From Clostridia bacterium (GTDB lineage Bacteria; Bacillota; Clostridia; Lutisporales; Lutisporaceae), in the NCBI GenBank assembly GCA_035628995.1, contig DASPIR010000026.1, positions 1 to 64,000 of the forward strand: a stretch of DNA of 64,000 nt. Reading direction: 5' to 3'. The stretch's first letter is position 1. Every line of letters begins with the position of its first letter. A model generated the notes under the pieces. It was given only the letters and a program-made list of their open reading frames with translations. It had not been told where the DNA came from and did not search any database. The position numbers and the translations under genes are program-made. Positions 26,075 through 35,101 of this stretch are shown here, piece after piece.

Positions 26075-27388
26075 TTACTTGCCCAATATGCGCTGCAGTA
26101 CACGCTGAAGGAATGGTTCCTTAGTTATGGAAGCTTGACTCTGCTCGGGCTCTGCGGGAGCTTTGACATGGGCTGCAGCGACTTCCACGTTATGTGGGGG
26201 TACGGGCTTGGGAATTGTATTGATTGGTTTTACCTGCTCGATTGGTCGACTTTTGTGCGCATTGACAACAGCCTCCGAGGGCAATTCCGCCTCGGCAATC
26301 ATAGCACCGATATGCTCTTCTATCGCATAAAGGCTCATGATGTCTTCGCCTGTAACTAAAGTAATGGCGCGGCCGGCCTTCCCGGCTCTGCCGGTACGTC
26401 CGATTCTGTGTACGTAGCTGTCCTTCTCCATAGGGACATCATAATTAATCACCAGAGATAAATCATCAATGTGAATACCGCGGGCAGCAACATCTGTGGC
26501 TACCAGCAAACGGCACTCTCCCTGCTTAAATTGCTGTATAGTCTTCAGCCGCCTGCCTTGGGGGATGTCCCCGTGCAGCGCCTGAGAAGCATAACCCTTT
26601 CGGGATAAAAAGGTTTGAACCTTATCAACAGCGATTTTTGTGTTGCAGAAAATCATACAGCTTTCCGGCTGCTCAACCTGAAGCAGGCGATTCAACTGTA
26701 TGTTCTTTTCGTTATGATTCACACGGTAGTACACTTGTTGAGTTGTATCCACTGTCATGGTCTGCGATTCAATCTCAATAGTTACTGGTTGCTTCATATA
26801 CTCCCTGCAAATCTTACGGATTTCAGCAGGTATGGTGGCTGAAAAAAGGAGGGTCACCCTATCTTTGGGGAGACTTTTGACAATTCTCACCACCTGATCA
26901 TAAAAACCCATGTCCAGCATCCTGTCCGCTTCATCGAGCACTAAAAAGCGTACATGTTTGGTTTCAAGATTTCCATGACGAATGTGATCATATACTCTGC
27001 CGGGTGTTCCAGTAACAATGGAAACGCCCTTTTTAAGAGCTTGGATTTCAACGTTCATATTGTGCTGTCCGTATACAGCTGTTGTCTTGTGTGGAAGATG
27101 CTTTGCCATCTGTTTGAGATCACTGTCTATCTGTACCGCCAGTTCGCGCGTCGGTGTGAGAATCAGGCCTTGAGGTCCTGCCGCAGCCTGATCAGTCATT
27201 TGCAGCATGGAAATGCCAAAAACAGCAGTTTTGCCGCTGCCCGTTTTAGACATGACAATCAGATCTTCCTTATTCAGAATATGAGGAATTGCCTTGCTCT
27301 GCACCTCTGTAGGTTCCTCAAAGCCCATCTCTTCTATGGCCTTTAAAATGAGAGGCGAAATGCCCAGGTCATTAAAACTATTTTTCAT
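26075..27388 (-). CDS. DEAD-box ATP-dependent RNA helicase
   Basis: 437 residues. All core motifs are present: Q motif FNDLGISPLILKAIEEMGFEEPTEVQ, motif I KTGSGKT (degenerate A/S), PTRELAVQ, TPGRV, DEAD (VLDEADRM), SAT, ATDVAARGIHIDDL and [14 protein letters not shown] low-complexity Pro/Ala/Glu tail follows (residues 370-437), ending FLQRVLQRILGK, an arrangement close to CshA/RhlE proteins that unwind mRNA or rRNA duplexes at low temperature. The gene is GC-richer than its neighbours. A second, shorter DEAD-box protein is encoded at 54977-56104. Confidence 0.9.
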   Translation of the reverse strand: MKNSFNDLGISPLILKAIEEMGFEEPTEVQSKAIPHILNKEDLIVMSKTGSGKTAVFGISMLQMTDQAAAGPQGLILTPTRELAVQIDSDLKQMAKHLPHKTTAVYGQHNMNVEIQALKKGVSIVTGTPGRVYDHIRHGNLETKHVRFLVLDEADRMLDMGFYDQVVRIVKSLPKDRVTLLFSATIPAEIRKICREYMKQPVTIEIESQTMTVDTTQQVYYRVNHNEKNIQLNRLLQVEQPESCMIFCNTKIAVDKVQTFLSRKGYASQALHGDIPQGRRLKTIQQFKQGECRLLVATDVAARGIHIDDLSLVINYDVPMEKDSYVHRIGRTGRAGKAGRAITLVTGEDIMSLYAIEEHIGAMIAEAELPSEAVVNAHKSRPIEQVKPINTIPKPVPPHNVEVAAAHVKAPAEPEQSQASITKEPFLQRVLQRILGK

Positions 27389-27648
27389 AATTATCTTCTT
27401 TCATTATTACGAGATGCTTTAATTATATCATTTTCTTCTAATTTGTTCTATATGATAGAAGAAGGGACCGGCTAAAGGCTCAGAATATTGCTAACCTTTG
27501 TCAAAAAGAATATAATGGAGGTAATGCTTTAACTTGATGCTGCAGGTCGTTGACAGTTTTTTTTATAAAATGAAAAACAAACCCCAAACAGTCCGAATTT
27601 TGTGTATAATTTATATAAGTGACAAATTTTTATAAGCGAGGTAGCACT

Positions 27649-28857
27649 ATGTCAAAGTTTGCACAACGTATGACAACAATGGAGAAATCGGCAACAATTA
27701 TCCGAAACTTATTCGGTGCCATGAATGATCCGGAAATCATCTCTTTTGGCGGCGGTGCCCCGGCCAAAGAAGCGCTTCCCATTGATATTGTCCGTGAAAT
27801 TACAAATGAAATTATGAGAGTTGACAAAAGGGGTGTGGAAGCCCTTCAATACGGTGGCGTCATGGGTTTGGCAGATCTTCGTGAAGTCGTTGTTAATGAA
27901 TTGCTGGCACCTAAGGGAGTTAAAGGAAAAGTTGATAACGTTTTGATTACCAATGGTGGTTTGGAACCGATGAACTTAATCTGCCAGTTATATATTGAGC
28001 CTGGTGATGTGATTTTAGTTGAATCACCTACCTTCGTTCATTCTGTAGAAATATTTGAAATGTTCCAGGCAAAATGCATCGCTGTAGACATGGATGACAA
28101 CGGTATGGTTCCGGAAGATTTGGAAGTAAAGATCAAAGAATACAAACCTAAAATGGTTTATGTTATTCCCACTTTCCAGAATCCCACAGGCAGAACCCTG
28201 TCTCTGGACAGAAGGCAAAAGATCGCTGAATTGGGCAGCAAATACGATATTGTAATTTTGGAAGATGATCCATATCGTGATATTCGCTACAGCGGAAGCG
28301 ATCTGCTGCCGATTAAAGCGTTTGATAAAACCGGCCATACAATTTTAGCAAACAGTTTCTCCAAGATATTCTCACCGGGCAGCAGGCTTGGCTATATCCT
28401 TGCCAATGATGAAGTGACGGCAAAATTGTTTGATGCCAAGACGGCAACAAATTCCCATACATCTATGCTGCCGCAGATAATCTGTGCAGAATTCTTTAAA
28501 CGAGGATACTATCCAGCTCATCATAAGATGATTTGTGACTTGTACCGTGAAAGAAGAAATGTCATGATCGACTCTATTGACAAGTTCTTTCCTAAAGGAA
28601 CTAAGAGGACCTTCCCGGATGGAGGCCTGTTCACATGGGCAGAATTGCCGGGCGGCATTAATACCACTGAGCTGCTGGCTGAATCCACCAAGAATCCGGA
28701 CGTTAAGGTTGCTTATGTAGCCGGCGAGAGCTTCTTCACAGAAGGCGGCGGCATGGGCAATAACTGCATGAGAGTTAGCTTCGGTGGTGTTGTTCCTGAA
28801 AAAATCAGAATAGGCATCGAAAGATTAGGCAACTTGATTTGCTCTAAACTTACATAG
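27649..28857 (+). CDS. PLP-dependent aminotransferase (class I, MocR/LysN-like)
   Basis: 402 residues. Fold-type I aminotransferase of the 2-aminoadipate/aromatic transaminase group. It has ISFGGGAPAKEALP near the N-terminus, ALQYGGVMGLADLRE, NGGLEPMNLICQLY, IPTFQNPTGRTLSLDRR, EDDPYRDIRYSG and the PLP lysine K239 in NSFSKIFSPGSRLGY. It lacks the GntR DNA-binding domain of MocR regulators. The substrate is probably an aromatic, branched or aminoadipate amino acid. The start is ATG 27649 after GAGGTAGCACT. An upstream in-frame TTG has no ribosome binding site. A TATAAT lies at 27605. Confidence 0.9.
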   Translation: MSKFAQRMTTMEKSATIIRNLFGAMNDPEIISFGGGAPAKEALPIDIVREITNEIMRVDKRGVEALQYGGVMGLADLREVVVNELLAPKGVKGKVDNVLITNGGLEPMNLICQLYIEPGDVILVESPTFVHSVEIFEMFQAKCIAVDMDDNGMVPEDLEVKIKEYKPKMVYVIPTFQNPTGRTLSLDRRQKIAELGSKYDIVILEDDPYRDIRYSGSDLLPIKAFDKTGHTILANSFSKIFSPGSRLGYILANDEVTAKLFDAKTATNSHTSMLPQIICAEFFKRGYYPAHHKMICDLYRERRNVMIDSIDKFFPKGTKRTFPDGGLFTWAELPGGINTTELLAESTKNPDVKVAYVAGESFFTEGGGMGNNCMRVSFGGVVPEKIRIGIERLGNLICSKLT

Positions 28858-28873
28858 AAATTGATATTTTACC

Positions 28874-28918
28874 AACCTTCTGTTATTATGATATAAGCAT
28901 TATAATAGAAGGTTTTTT
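28874..28918 (+). terminator. Terminator of the aminotransferase gene
   Basis: AACCTTCTGTTAT pairs with ATAATAGAAGGTT and is followed by TTTT, about 20 bp after the stop. Confidence 0.75.
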
Positions 28919-28944
28919 GCATTTTATTTATAAAGGGTGAGATT

Positions 28945-30897
28945 TTGAGCAAGCAATTATACATAACTGAAAAACCGTCTGTCGCTGCCAGTTTTGCAAG
29001 TGCGCTGGGCGTGCAGATTTCAGCAGCAGATAGAGGCAGGGGTTATGCTGAAACAGCAAATACCATAATATCCTGGTGCTTTGGGCATCTTGTGACAATG
29101 GCATATCCCGATGTCTACAATCCGGAGTATAAGTCCTGGCGGGTGGAGCATCTGCCAATCATTCCCAAGGAATATAAATATATTGTAATAGATAACAAAG
29201 GAACTGTGAAGCAGTACGAAGTAATAAGATCTCTGATGTGCAGGAAAGATGTAGATATGATTTATGCTTGCACCGACAGCGGGCGTGAGGGTGAGTATAT
29301 TTTTCGATTGGTCTACAATCAAAGTGGGTCGGACAAGCCTGCAAAAAGAGTCTGGATTTCTTCTCAGACTGAAGATGCAGTTAAGAAGGGAATCAGCGAA
29401 GCAAAGAGCATCAATGAGTACGATTCTCTTGCAAAAGCCGCCTATTGCAGGGCAAAAGAGGATTGGCTCTTTGGCATGAATTTCAGCAGAATGTATACCT
29501 GCCAATACGGCAAGAAATTATCAGCTTTATTAAAAGAGGATAAATCCTCAGTCATCCCTATCGGCAGAGTAATGACATGCGTATTAGGCTTGATTGTAGA
29601 CAGGGAGTTGGAAATCAGAAATTTTGTGCCAAAGCCTTATTATGGAGTTATGGCTAGCTTTCTTTCAAAAGACAGCGGTATCCCCTATAAAGGCAGATGG
29701 CAGCAAAAGAAAAAAGAAGATAAAAATCCGGCTGATGATCCGGAGAATGAAGATAAATATATCAGCAAAGAGGAAGCGGAAGAAATCATTAAAAAGCTGG
29801 AAGGCAGTGAGGCTGCGGTCAAAAAGGTTGAGGTGAAGGTAAAGAAGGAGCAAGCCCCTTTACTTTTTAATCTTGCCGAGCTGCAGTCGGAGGCGAATAA
29901 GAAATTTAAGCTTCCCGTAAATCGAACGTTGGAAATTGCTCAAGGACTCTATGAGAAGAAGATGATATCCTATCCCAGAACTGACAGCAGAGTGCTTTCC
30001 ACCGACGTTATACCAGAGCTGCCGAAGGTTCTCAATGGTTTATATGGCAATACTGATTTTAAGGAATTTATTTCAAGGATTAAGGAATTTGGAAAGCTTG
30101 GAATTGATAAGAGTACTAAGCGATATGTGGATGACAGCAAGGTCACAGACCATTACGCCATCATCCCAACCTATGTTACAACTGAGCTGTCCAAGTTGGA
30201 TGCAGACACAAGGAATATTTATAATCTGATTGTTAAAAGGTTTCTTGCCATTTTTTATCCTCCGGCAGAGTATAATACTGTCAGGGTGGAGACGTCCGTT
30301 GGCACAGAAATTTTTGTGACCAATTCAAAAACCTTGAATGTACAGGGCTGGAAGGAAGTTTATGATATCACTTCTTCAAAAAAAGAAGAAGAACTGTCCG
30401 ATTCCCCTATTCAAAAGCTAATCAAGAAAGAGAAGTGCGATGTGACTAAGTTTGATTTGGAGGAGAAGGAAACTAAGCCTCCATCTCGATTTACCGATGG
30501 TTCATTGATCATTACAATGGAAAAAGCGGGAAAGTATATCGAAAATGAGGAACTCAGGGAGCAGTTGAAAACGTGTGGTATCGGTACTTCCGCCACCCGC
30601 TCGGGAATCATTAAAAAGCTGGTCGATATAGGACATATTAAAATTAACGATAAGACCCAAATCGTGACCCCGGAGCCAAAAGGGGAGGCTATTGTGGAAC
30701 TGGTTCGCCTTACAGCAAAGGAACTATTGAATCCAACCCTCACTGCCAGTTGGGAGAAGGGTCTGTTCATGATAGAGAACCATGAGACAACAGCCGAGGT
30801 TTTCGAGGAGAAATTGACACAATATATAACAAAAACCATTGGAAAGGTAAAAAGCACGGGAGACGCGCAGCAATTTAACTTCAAATCCAAAGTTTAA
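28945..30897 (+). CDS. topB: DNA topoisomerase III (type IA)
   Basis: 650 residues. TOPRIM domain at the N-terminus (KQLYITEKPSVAASFASALG, and the acidic triad region ACTDSGREGEYIFRLVYN). The central domain has the catalytic Tyr343 in MISYPRTDSRVLSTD and downstream DHYAIIPT, and GIGTSATRSGIIKKLVDIGH is a typical topoisomerase III block. A lysine/aspartate-rich insertion (KKKEDKNPADDPENEDKY) sits near residue 255. The protein has no C-terminal zinc ribbons. It decatenates and relaxes DNA. The start is TTG 28945 after AAGGGTGAG. Chromosomal, with no conjugative genes nearby, although TopB proteins are also common on mobile elements. Confidence 0.9.
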   Translation: MSKQLYITEKPSVAASFASALGVQISAADRGRGYAETANTIISWCFGHLVTMAYPDVYNPEYKSWRVEHLPIIPKEYKYIVIDNKGTVKQYEVIRSLMCRKDVDMIYACTDSGREGEYIFRLVYNQSGSDKPAKRVWISSQTEDAVKKGISEAKSINEYDSLAKAAYCRAKEDWLFGMNFSRMYTCQYGKKLSALLKEDKSSVIPIGRVMTCVLGLIVDRELEIRNFVPKPYYGVMASFLSKDSGIPYKGRWQQKKKEDKNPADDPENEDKYISKEEAEEIIKKLEGSEAAVKKVEVKVKKEQAPLLFNLAELQSEANKKFKLPVNRTLEIAQGLYEKKMISYPRTDSRVLSTDVIPELPKVLNGLYGNTDFKEFISRIKEFGKLGIDKSTKRYVDDSKVTDHYAIIPTYVTTELSKLDADTRNIYNLIVKRFLAIFYPPAEYNTVRVETSVGTEIFVTNSKTLNVQGWKEVYDITSSKKEEELSDSPIQKLIKKEKCDVTKFDLEEKETKPPSRFTDGSLIITMEKAGKYIENEELREQLKTCGIGTSATRSGIIKKLVDIGHIKINDKTQIVTPEPKGEAIVELVRLTAKELLNPTLTASWEKGLFMIENHETTAEVFEEKLTQYITKTIGKVKSTGDAQQFNFKSKV

Positions 30898-30929
30898 GCA
30901 CCCTGCTGTAATATTTTCAGCAGGGTGCT
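30897..30929 (+). terminator. topB terminator
   Basis: AGCACCCTGCTG pairs perfectly with CAGCAGGGTGCT around a 9-nt loop. It begins at the last base of the stop codon. Confidence 0.85.
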
Positions 30930-30980
30930 TATTAATAAGTATCTAAGTGCAATGTATTGGAGTATTCTTCCATATCACTA

Positions 30981-31412
30981 TCAGAAGGAATGAATTTGAC
31001 CGTTTTTAGTAAAAGGAAACAGCTTCAGCTTAACAAGCATATATAATGCTATTGAACTTTCAAGTAAACCTATAAGAAAGAAAATAACATGTAAAATATT
31101 AATCGCATGCAATATATAGCATTGTATCAGAATCCAGCCCATCAATATGCAGCCTGCGCCGCCGCTAATATATGCATGAAACCTTAGTCTGCGTTTCACA
31201 AATATAAATGAAACTAGATGCCCTATGCCTATCGCAAAGAACAAAAATAAGCCTGGAATCAGGAAACTAGTAAAAGGGCCTGTTTTCAACATATCAGTTG
31301 ATGCCCCGAATGAAATCCCAGTAGGATCAGATAGAGCCAAACTGCCTCCCAACAATGCCCCTACTCCAACGAAGCAAAGAACAGCTGATTGAATCCTATA
31401 CAGCTTCTTCAA
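30981..31412 (-). CDS. Small membrane protein, four segments, unknown
   Basis: 143 residues with four predicted membrane helices (about residues 8-27, 45-70, 82-104 and 106-128) and a basic C-terminus. No family could be named with confidence. The starting residues KKLYRIQSAVLCFVGVGALLGGSLAL could also be read as a signal anchor. The start is TTG 31412 with only a weak AAAGAAG site. It stands alone between topB and the TIM-barrel gene. Confidence 0.6.
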   Translation of the reverse strand: MKKLYRIQSAVLCFVGVGALLGGSLALSDPTGISFGASTDMLKTGPFTSFLIPGLFLFFAIGIGHLVSFIFVKRRLRFHAYISGGAGCILMGWILIQCYILHAINILHVIFFLIGLLESSIALYMLVKLKLFPFTKNGQIHSF

Positions 31413-31617
31413 ATTAAATCACTTCTTTCATTTAACTATTGATACCATTATATAACAGATATGGATAACTTCAAAGAAGCATATATTGAACAAATTTTAT
31501 TCTGAAAAGGTAAATATAAAAAGTAGATTAAGTATTATAATTTGTATACAATAAATTCAGGAGAGTTATAACTAGTTGTATATATAATTACTGTTTGAAA
31601 GTGTAAGGATAATAAAT

Positions 31618-32436
31618 ATGGACAAACTATTATTTGGAATATCAGGCTTGCCAATAGACAGTGGGTTAAAAAAGATAAACTATGCTTCTGGCATTGACTA
31701 TATAAAATCAATAGGGCTTGATGCAATGGAGCTTCTTTTTGTGAGAAGCGTCAATGTGACAGATAAAAATAAGAATATAATATTAAAAACTAAGTTAGAC
31801 AATGATTTTTATCTGTCGGCTCATGGGTCGCATTATATAAATTTAAATGCAGATGAATATGAAAAGCAAGGACAATCAATGAAAAGAATAACAGATGCAA
31901 TGGAAGGATTGTCAAAGGTTAAGGGGAAGAGTTTAATATTTCATCCGGGTTTCTATTTAAAGGATTCAAAGGAGACGGCTTATGATACTATAAAAGAAAA
32001 CCTGCTAAAGCTTCCATATAAGGAAATAGATTATAGGCTTGAAACCACAGGAAAAAGAACTCAGTTTGGAACCCTTGAGGAACTAGTTTCTCTCTGTAAA
32101 GAAGTAAGTTCCTGTAAGTTATGTATTGACTTTTCTCATATACATGCAAGACAAAACGGCAGTTTAAAAGGTTATGATGATTTTGCAAAAATACTGCAAT
32201 ACGTGCTGGATAAACTGGGCAGGTCTGCTCTAGACGATTTACATATTCACATAGGTGGGATAAATTATAATGAAAAAGGCGAGAAAAACCATCTTCCCCT
32301 ATTAGAGAGTGATTTCAATTATGCAGCGTGTTTAAAAGCTATAAAGGATTTTGGAGTCAAGGGATGTGTAATTTCAGAGGGACCGCTGGTAGAGAAAGAT
32401 GCATTGTTATTGAAGAATACTTTTGAACGATTATAA
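31618..32436 (+). CDS. Endonuclease IV-like TIM barrel (AP endonuclease 2 family)
   Basis: 272 residues. The fold of the Nfo/xylose-isomerase-like family is indicated by DKLLFGISGLPID, YLSAHGSHYINL (metal His), LIFHPGFYL (metal His), YRLETTGKRTQFGTLEEL (metal Glu), LCIDFSHIHAR (metal Asp/His), LHIHIGGINYNEKGEKNHLPL (metal His) and a late SEGP. The ligands of the trinuclear zinc site of Nfo appear conserved, so it may cleave abasic sites in DNA, though sugar-phosphate isomerase relatives exist. RBS AAGGA precedes the ATG. Codons around 32219-32277 recur as a 59-bp copy at 34892. Confidence 0.8.
   Translation: MDKLLFGISGLPIDSGLKKINYASGIDYIKSIGLDAMELLFVRSVNVTDKNKNIILKTKLDNDFYLSAHGSHYINLNADEYEKQGQSMKRITDAMEGLSKVKGKSLIFHPGFYLKDSKETAYDTIKENLLKLPYKEIDYRLETTGKRTQFGTLEELVSLCKEVSSCKLCIDFSHIHARQNGSLKGYDDFAKILQYVLDKLGRSALDDLHIHIGGINYNEKGEKNHLPLLESDFNYAACLKAIKDFGVKGCVISEGPLVEKDALLLKNTFERL
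32219..32277 (+). repeat. 59-bp duplicated segment, intact-gene copy
   Basis: Internal part of the endonuclease IV-like gene encoding RSALDDLHIHIGGINYNEK. It matches 34892-34950 at 56 of 59 positions. Confidence 0.9.
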
Positions 32437-32463
32437 ATATCGCGAAATATATAGGAGAAAACA

Positions 32464-34050
32464 ATGATTAAAATAGCTGACTTAATAATACCCCTAACGT
32501 ATGATTTCAAAGTTCTTGAGGACATTGTTGCAAAAAGGCTGCAAATTGAGCACAGCCGCATTGAATGCATTAACATTGCAAAACGCTCGGTAAATAACCT
32601 CAATAAGCAGGACATATATTTCAATATGACCGTTATTGTGTATGTTTCAGGAGATGAAGATGAAGTAATATCACTTAACAGGGATAAATGCATATCCAAA
32701 GAAGGAGAGTTAATTTACACTGTGCCGAAGAAGAAGCTAAAAGAGAGACCTGTTGTTGTGGGCTGTGGTCCGGCGGGAATGTTTGCGGCGCTGATACTGG
32801 CACAAGCAGGGGCCAGACCCATACTGCTGGAGCGAGGTCTTGACGTGGATAGCCGCAGGCAAAGCGTTTTAGAATTTTGGAGGACAGGAGTTCTTGATAC
32901 CAATAGCAATGTCCAGTTCGGAGAAGGGGGTGCGGGTGCCTTTTCTGACGGCAAAGTAAAAACCGGAAAAAAAGATTCTCGTAAGATGAAGGTTTTTAGG
33001 GAACTTGTAGAGGCTGGAGCTCCGCCTGAAATAATGTATTTAAGTAAACCGCATATCGGGACAGACCGCTTGAATGAAACGGTTAAGGGGATCAGGGAAA
33101 AGACGATAAGTTTAGGTGGAGAGGTACGATTCGGCGCAACCGTTACAGAGATACTGCGCAAGGACGGGCAAGTGACTGGTGTAGGCTTTGTTGAAGATGG
33201 GAAGTATGCTGAGCTTTCTACAGATAATGTAGTTCTGGCTATCGGACACAGTGCACGTGATACCTTTGAGAGATTACTGGTCAGCGGCATTTATATAGAA
33301 CAGAAGCCCATTGCGGTGGGAGTACGTATTGAACACTCACAGGAGATGATCGACAAAATCCAATACGGAGACTTCGCCGGGCACCCTGCACTTGGTGCAG
33401 CTGATTACAGAATGGTAGTGCATTTGAAGAACGGAAAGGGTGTATATACTTTCTGCATGTGCCCAGGGGGAACAGTTGTCGCGGCGACATCCGAAGAAAA
33501 TGCTCTAGTTACAAATGGAATGAGCGAATACGTGAGGGATGGCAGGAATGCCAACACTGCACTTTTGGTGACTATTGAGAAAAAAGATTTTGGAAGCGAC
33601 CATCCCTTGGCGGGTGTCGCGTTTCAACGTAAGATTGAAGCAGCAGCATTTGAAGCGGGCGGCGGAGGCTATAAGGCACCAGTGCAAAGACTGGAGGATT
33701 TCCTTCATAAGCGCAATACAACAGCCTTCGGGGATGTACTGCCTACCTACCTGCCTGGAACCGGGTTCAACCAGGTGGATTCTTATTTGCCGGACAATAT
33801 CACAGATTCACTGCGTCAAGGTATCTCGGAGATGGGTGAGTGGATGCCGGGCTTTGCCTACCCGGATGCGCTGCTGACGGGGGCTGAAACTCGCAGTTCC
33901 TCTCCTGTGCGCATTACAAGAGGGAACAACCTGGAAGCCATTGGCATCAAAGGTCTTTATCCTTGCGGAGAGGGAGCGGGATATTCGGGAGGTATCGTTT
34001 CCGCTGCCGTGGACGGGGTGCTTTGTGCTGAGAAGATATTAGGCAGTTGA
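32464..34050 (+). CDS. FAD-dependent dehydrogenase (COG2509 type)
   Basis: 528 residues. An N-terminal alpha/beta domain of about 85 residues precedes a dinucleotide-binding flavoprotein domain: PVVVGCGPAGMFAALILAQAGARPILLERG is the FAD-binding GxGxxG motif, then NVQFGEGGAGAFSDGKVKTG, ATVTEILR, LAIGHSARDTFERL and the C-terminal GLYPCGEGAGYSGGIVSAAVDG. The family is widespread and conserved in Firmicutes and distantly related to electron-transfer-flavoprotein/GidA-like enzymes, but its substrate is not known. The start has AGGAG upstream. It lies 27 bp after the endonuclease IV-like gene and is probably cotranscribed. Confidence 0.85.
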   Translation: MIKIADLIIPLTYDFKVLEDIVAKRLQIEHSRIECINIAKRSVNNLNKQDIYFNMTVIVYVSGDEDEVISLNRDKCISKEGELIYTVPKKKLKERPVVVGCGPAGMFAALILAQAGARPILLERGLDVDSRRQSVLEFWRTGVLDTNSNVQFGEGGAGAFSDGKVKTGKKDSRKMKVFRELVEAGAPPEIMYLSKPHIGTDRLNETVKGIREKTISLGGEVRFGATVTEILRKDGQVTGVGFVEDGKYAELSTDNVVLAIGHSARDTFERLLVSGIYIEQKPIAVGVRIEHSQEMIDKIQYGDFAGHPALGAADYRMVVHLKNGKGVYTFCMCPGGTVVAATSEENALVTNGMSEYVRDGRNANTALLVTIEKKDFGSDHPLAGVAFQRKIEAAAFEAGGGGYKAPVQRLEDFLHKRNTTAFGDVLPTYLPGTGFNQVDSYLPDNITDSLRQGISEMGEWMPGFAYPDALLTGAETRSSSPVRITRGNNLEAIGIKGLYPCGEGAGYSGGIVSAAVDGVLCAEKILGS

Positions 34051-34177
34051 AAGATTTAGATTTATATATTTTGGAATACTTTTCAATTTGTTGATTTTGA
34101 GATAGAATAAGAAAATGGATTATAAAAAAGGATTTATAAAATGTGTTTAAGAATTAATTACCAATGGGGGTGAGGAT

Positions 34178-34906
34178 ATGTTCCGTACGATAGCTTGGTT
34201 CGGTTACTTCTGGCTTTATCTTATAAAGATTATGCCTGAATATTTTAAAGTGAACCGTCTTCTAAAAGAGGGGAAAATCAAAGAACGGGATTTGCTGGTG
34301 GATTCAGTAGCTTCGAAATGGGCTAAAGCCTTATTAAGATTTGCGGGTGCCAGGGTGAAGGTTATTGGTGCTGAAAATGTACCTTCAGATCGTGCGGTTT
34401 TATTCGTGAGCAACCATCAGGGAAATTTTGATATACCGATATTCTTGGGATGTATTAATAAACCCAAAGCATTTATTGCAAAAGTTGAAATGCTCAAGAT
34501 GCCAATAATCAGCACATGGATGAAGCAAATGAATTGCGTATTTTTGGACAGGCAGGATTTGCGTCAAAACTTGCGGGTAATGAATGATGCCACAGAATAC
34601 TTAAAAAAGGGATATTCAATGGTTATTTTTCCTGAAGGCACGCGCTCAAAAGGGAAAACGATGGGAGAATTTAAAGCCGGCAGCTTAAGAATGGCAATAA
34701 AAGCAAATGTCCCTATCGTTCCTGTTACTATTAATGGAAGCTATAAATTAATGGAACAAAACGGATTTATAATAAAGCCGGCAGAAGTAGAGATTGTAAT
34801 ATCAGAGCCTATTGAGACTATCGGCCTCACAAAAGAGCAGACTAACGAGCTGAACGAAAAAGTGCAGTCAATTATAGCAGGCAATTTAGAGGCAGGTCTG
34901 CTCTAG
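34178..34906 (+). CDS. plsC: 1-acyl-sn-glycerol-3-phosphate acyltransferase
   Basis: 242 residues. Membrane-associated acyltransferase of phosphatidic acid synthesis. An N-terminal hydrophobic segment (AWFGYFWLYLIKIM) is followed by the catalytic HX4D motif NHQGNFD, then FLDRQDLRQ, the substrate-binding FPEGTRSKG and VPIVPVTINGSYKLM. GGGGTGAGG lies before the ATG. The last residues AGLL and the TAG stop come from a 59-bp fragment of the neighbouring TIM-barrel gene, so the original C-terminus was probably a few residues different. Confidence 0.9.
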   Translation: MFRTIAWFGYFWLYLIKIMPEYFKVNRLLKEGKIKERDLLVDSVASKWAKALLRFAGARVKVIGAENVPSDRAVLFVSNHQGNFDIPIFLGCINKPKAFIAKVEMLKMPIISTWMKQMNCVFLDRQDLRQNLRVMNDATEYLKKGYSMVIFPEGTRSKGKTMGEFKAGSLRMAIKANVPIVPVTINGSYKLMEQNGFIIKPAEVEIVISEPIETIGLTKEQTNELNEKVQSIIAGNLEAGLL

Positions 34907-34950
34907 ACGATTTACACATTCACATGGGTGGAATAAATTATAATGAAAAA
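34892..34950 (+). repeat. 59-bp fragment of the endonuclease IV-like gene
   Basis: Matches 32219-32277 at 56 of 59 positions. The three differences fall at third codon positions of the original frame (His and Gly silent, Ile to Met), so the fragment derives from a once-coding copy. The plsC stop codon lies inside it. Confidence 0.9.
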
Positions 34951-34989
34951 AAAGCACTAAATTGGAATATTACCAATCTAGTGCTTTGT
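34951..34989. terminator. Terminator between plsC and the multicopper oxidase
   Basis: AAAGCACTA plus TTGG pairs with CCAA plus TAGTGCTTT. A second hairpin GAGGGAGC/GCTCCCTC follows at 34999-35018. Both lie between convergent genes. Confidence 0.75.
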
Positions 34990-35101
34990 CACTGTTCTGA
35001 GGGAGCATAAGCTCCCTCCAGTTTATCCGGCTACTTGTTAAAGATTTACAGCGTAGTTTGCACCTTTCGGATGCAGTTACCGCATTAGGTGGTGCTGCAG
35101 G

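Noticed and set aside
30981-34950. topB, TIM-barrel and duplicated fragment as part of a conjugative or integrative element
   Set aside because: No relaxase, type IV secretion, integrase or attachment repeats are visible. The 59-bp duplication has the look of local recombination.
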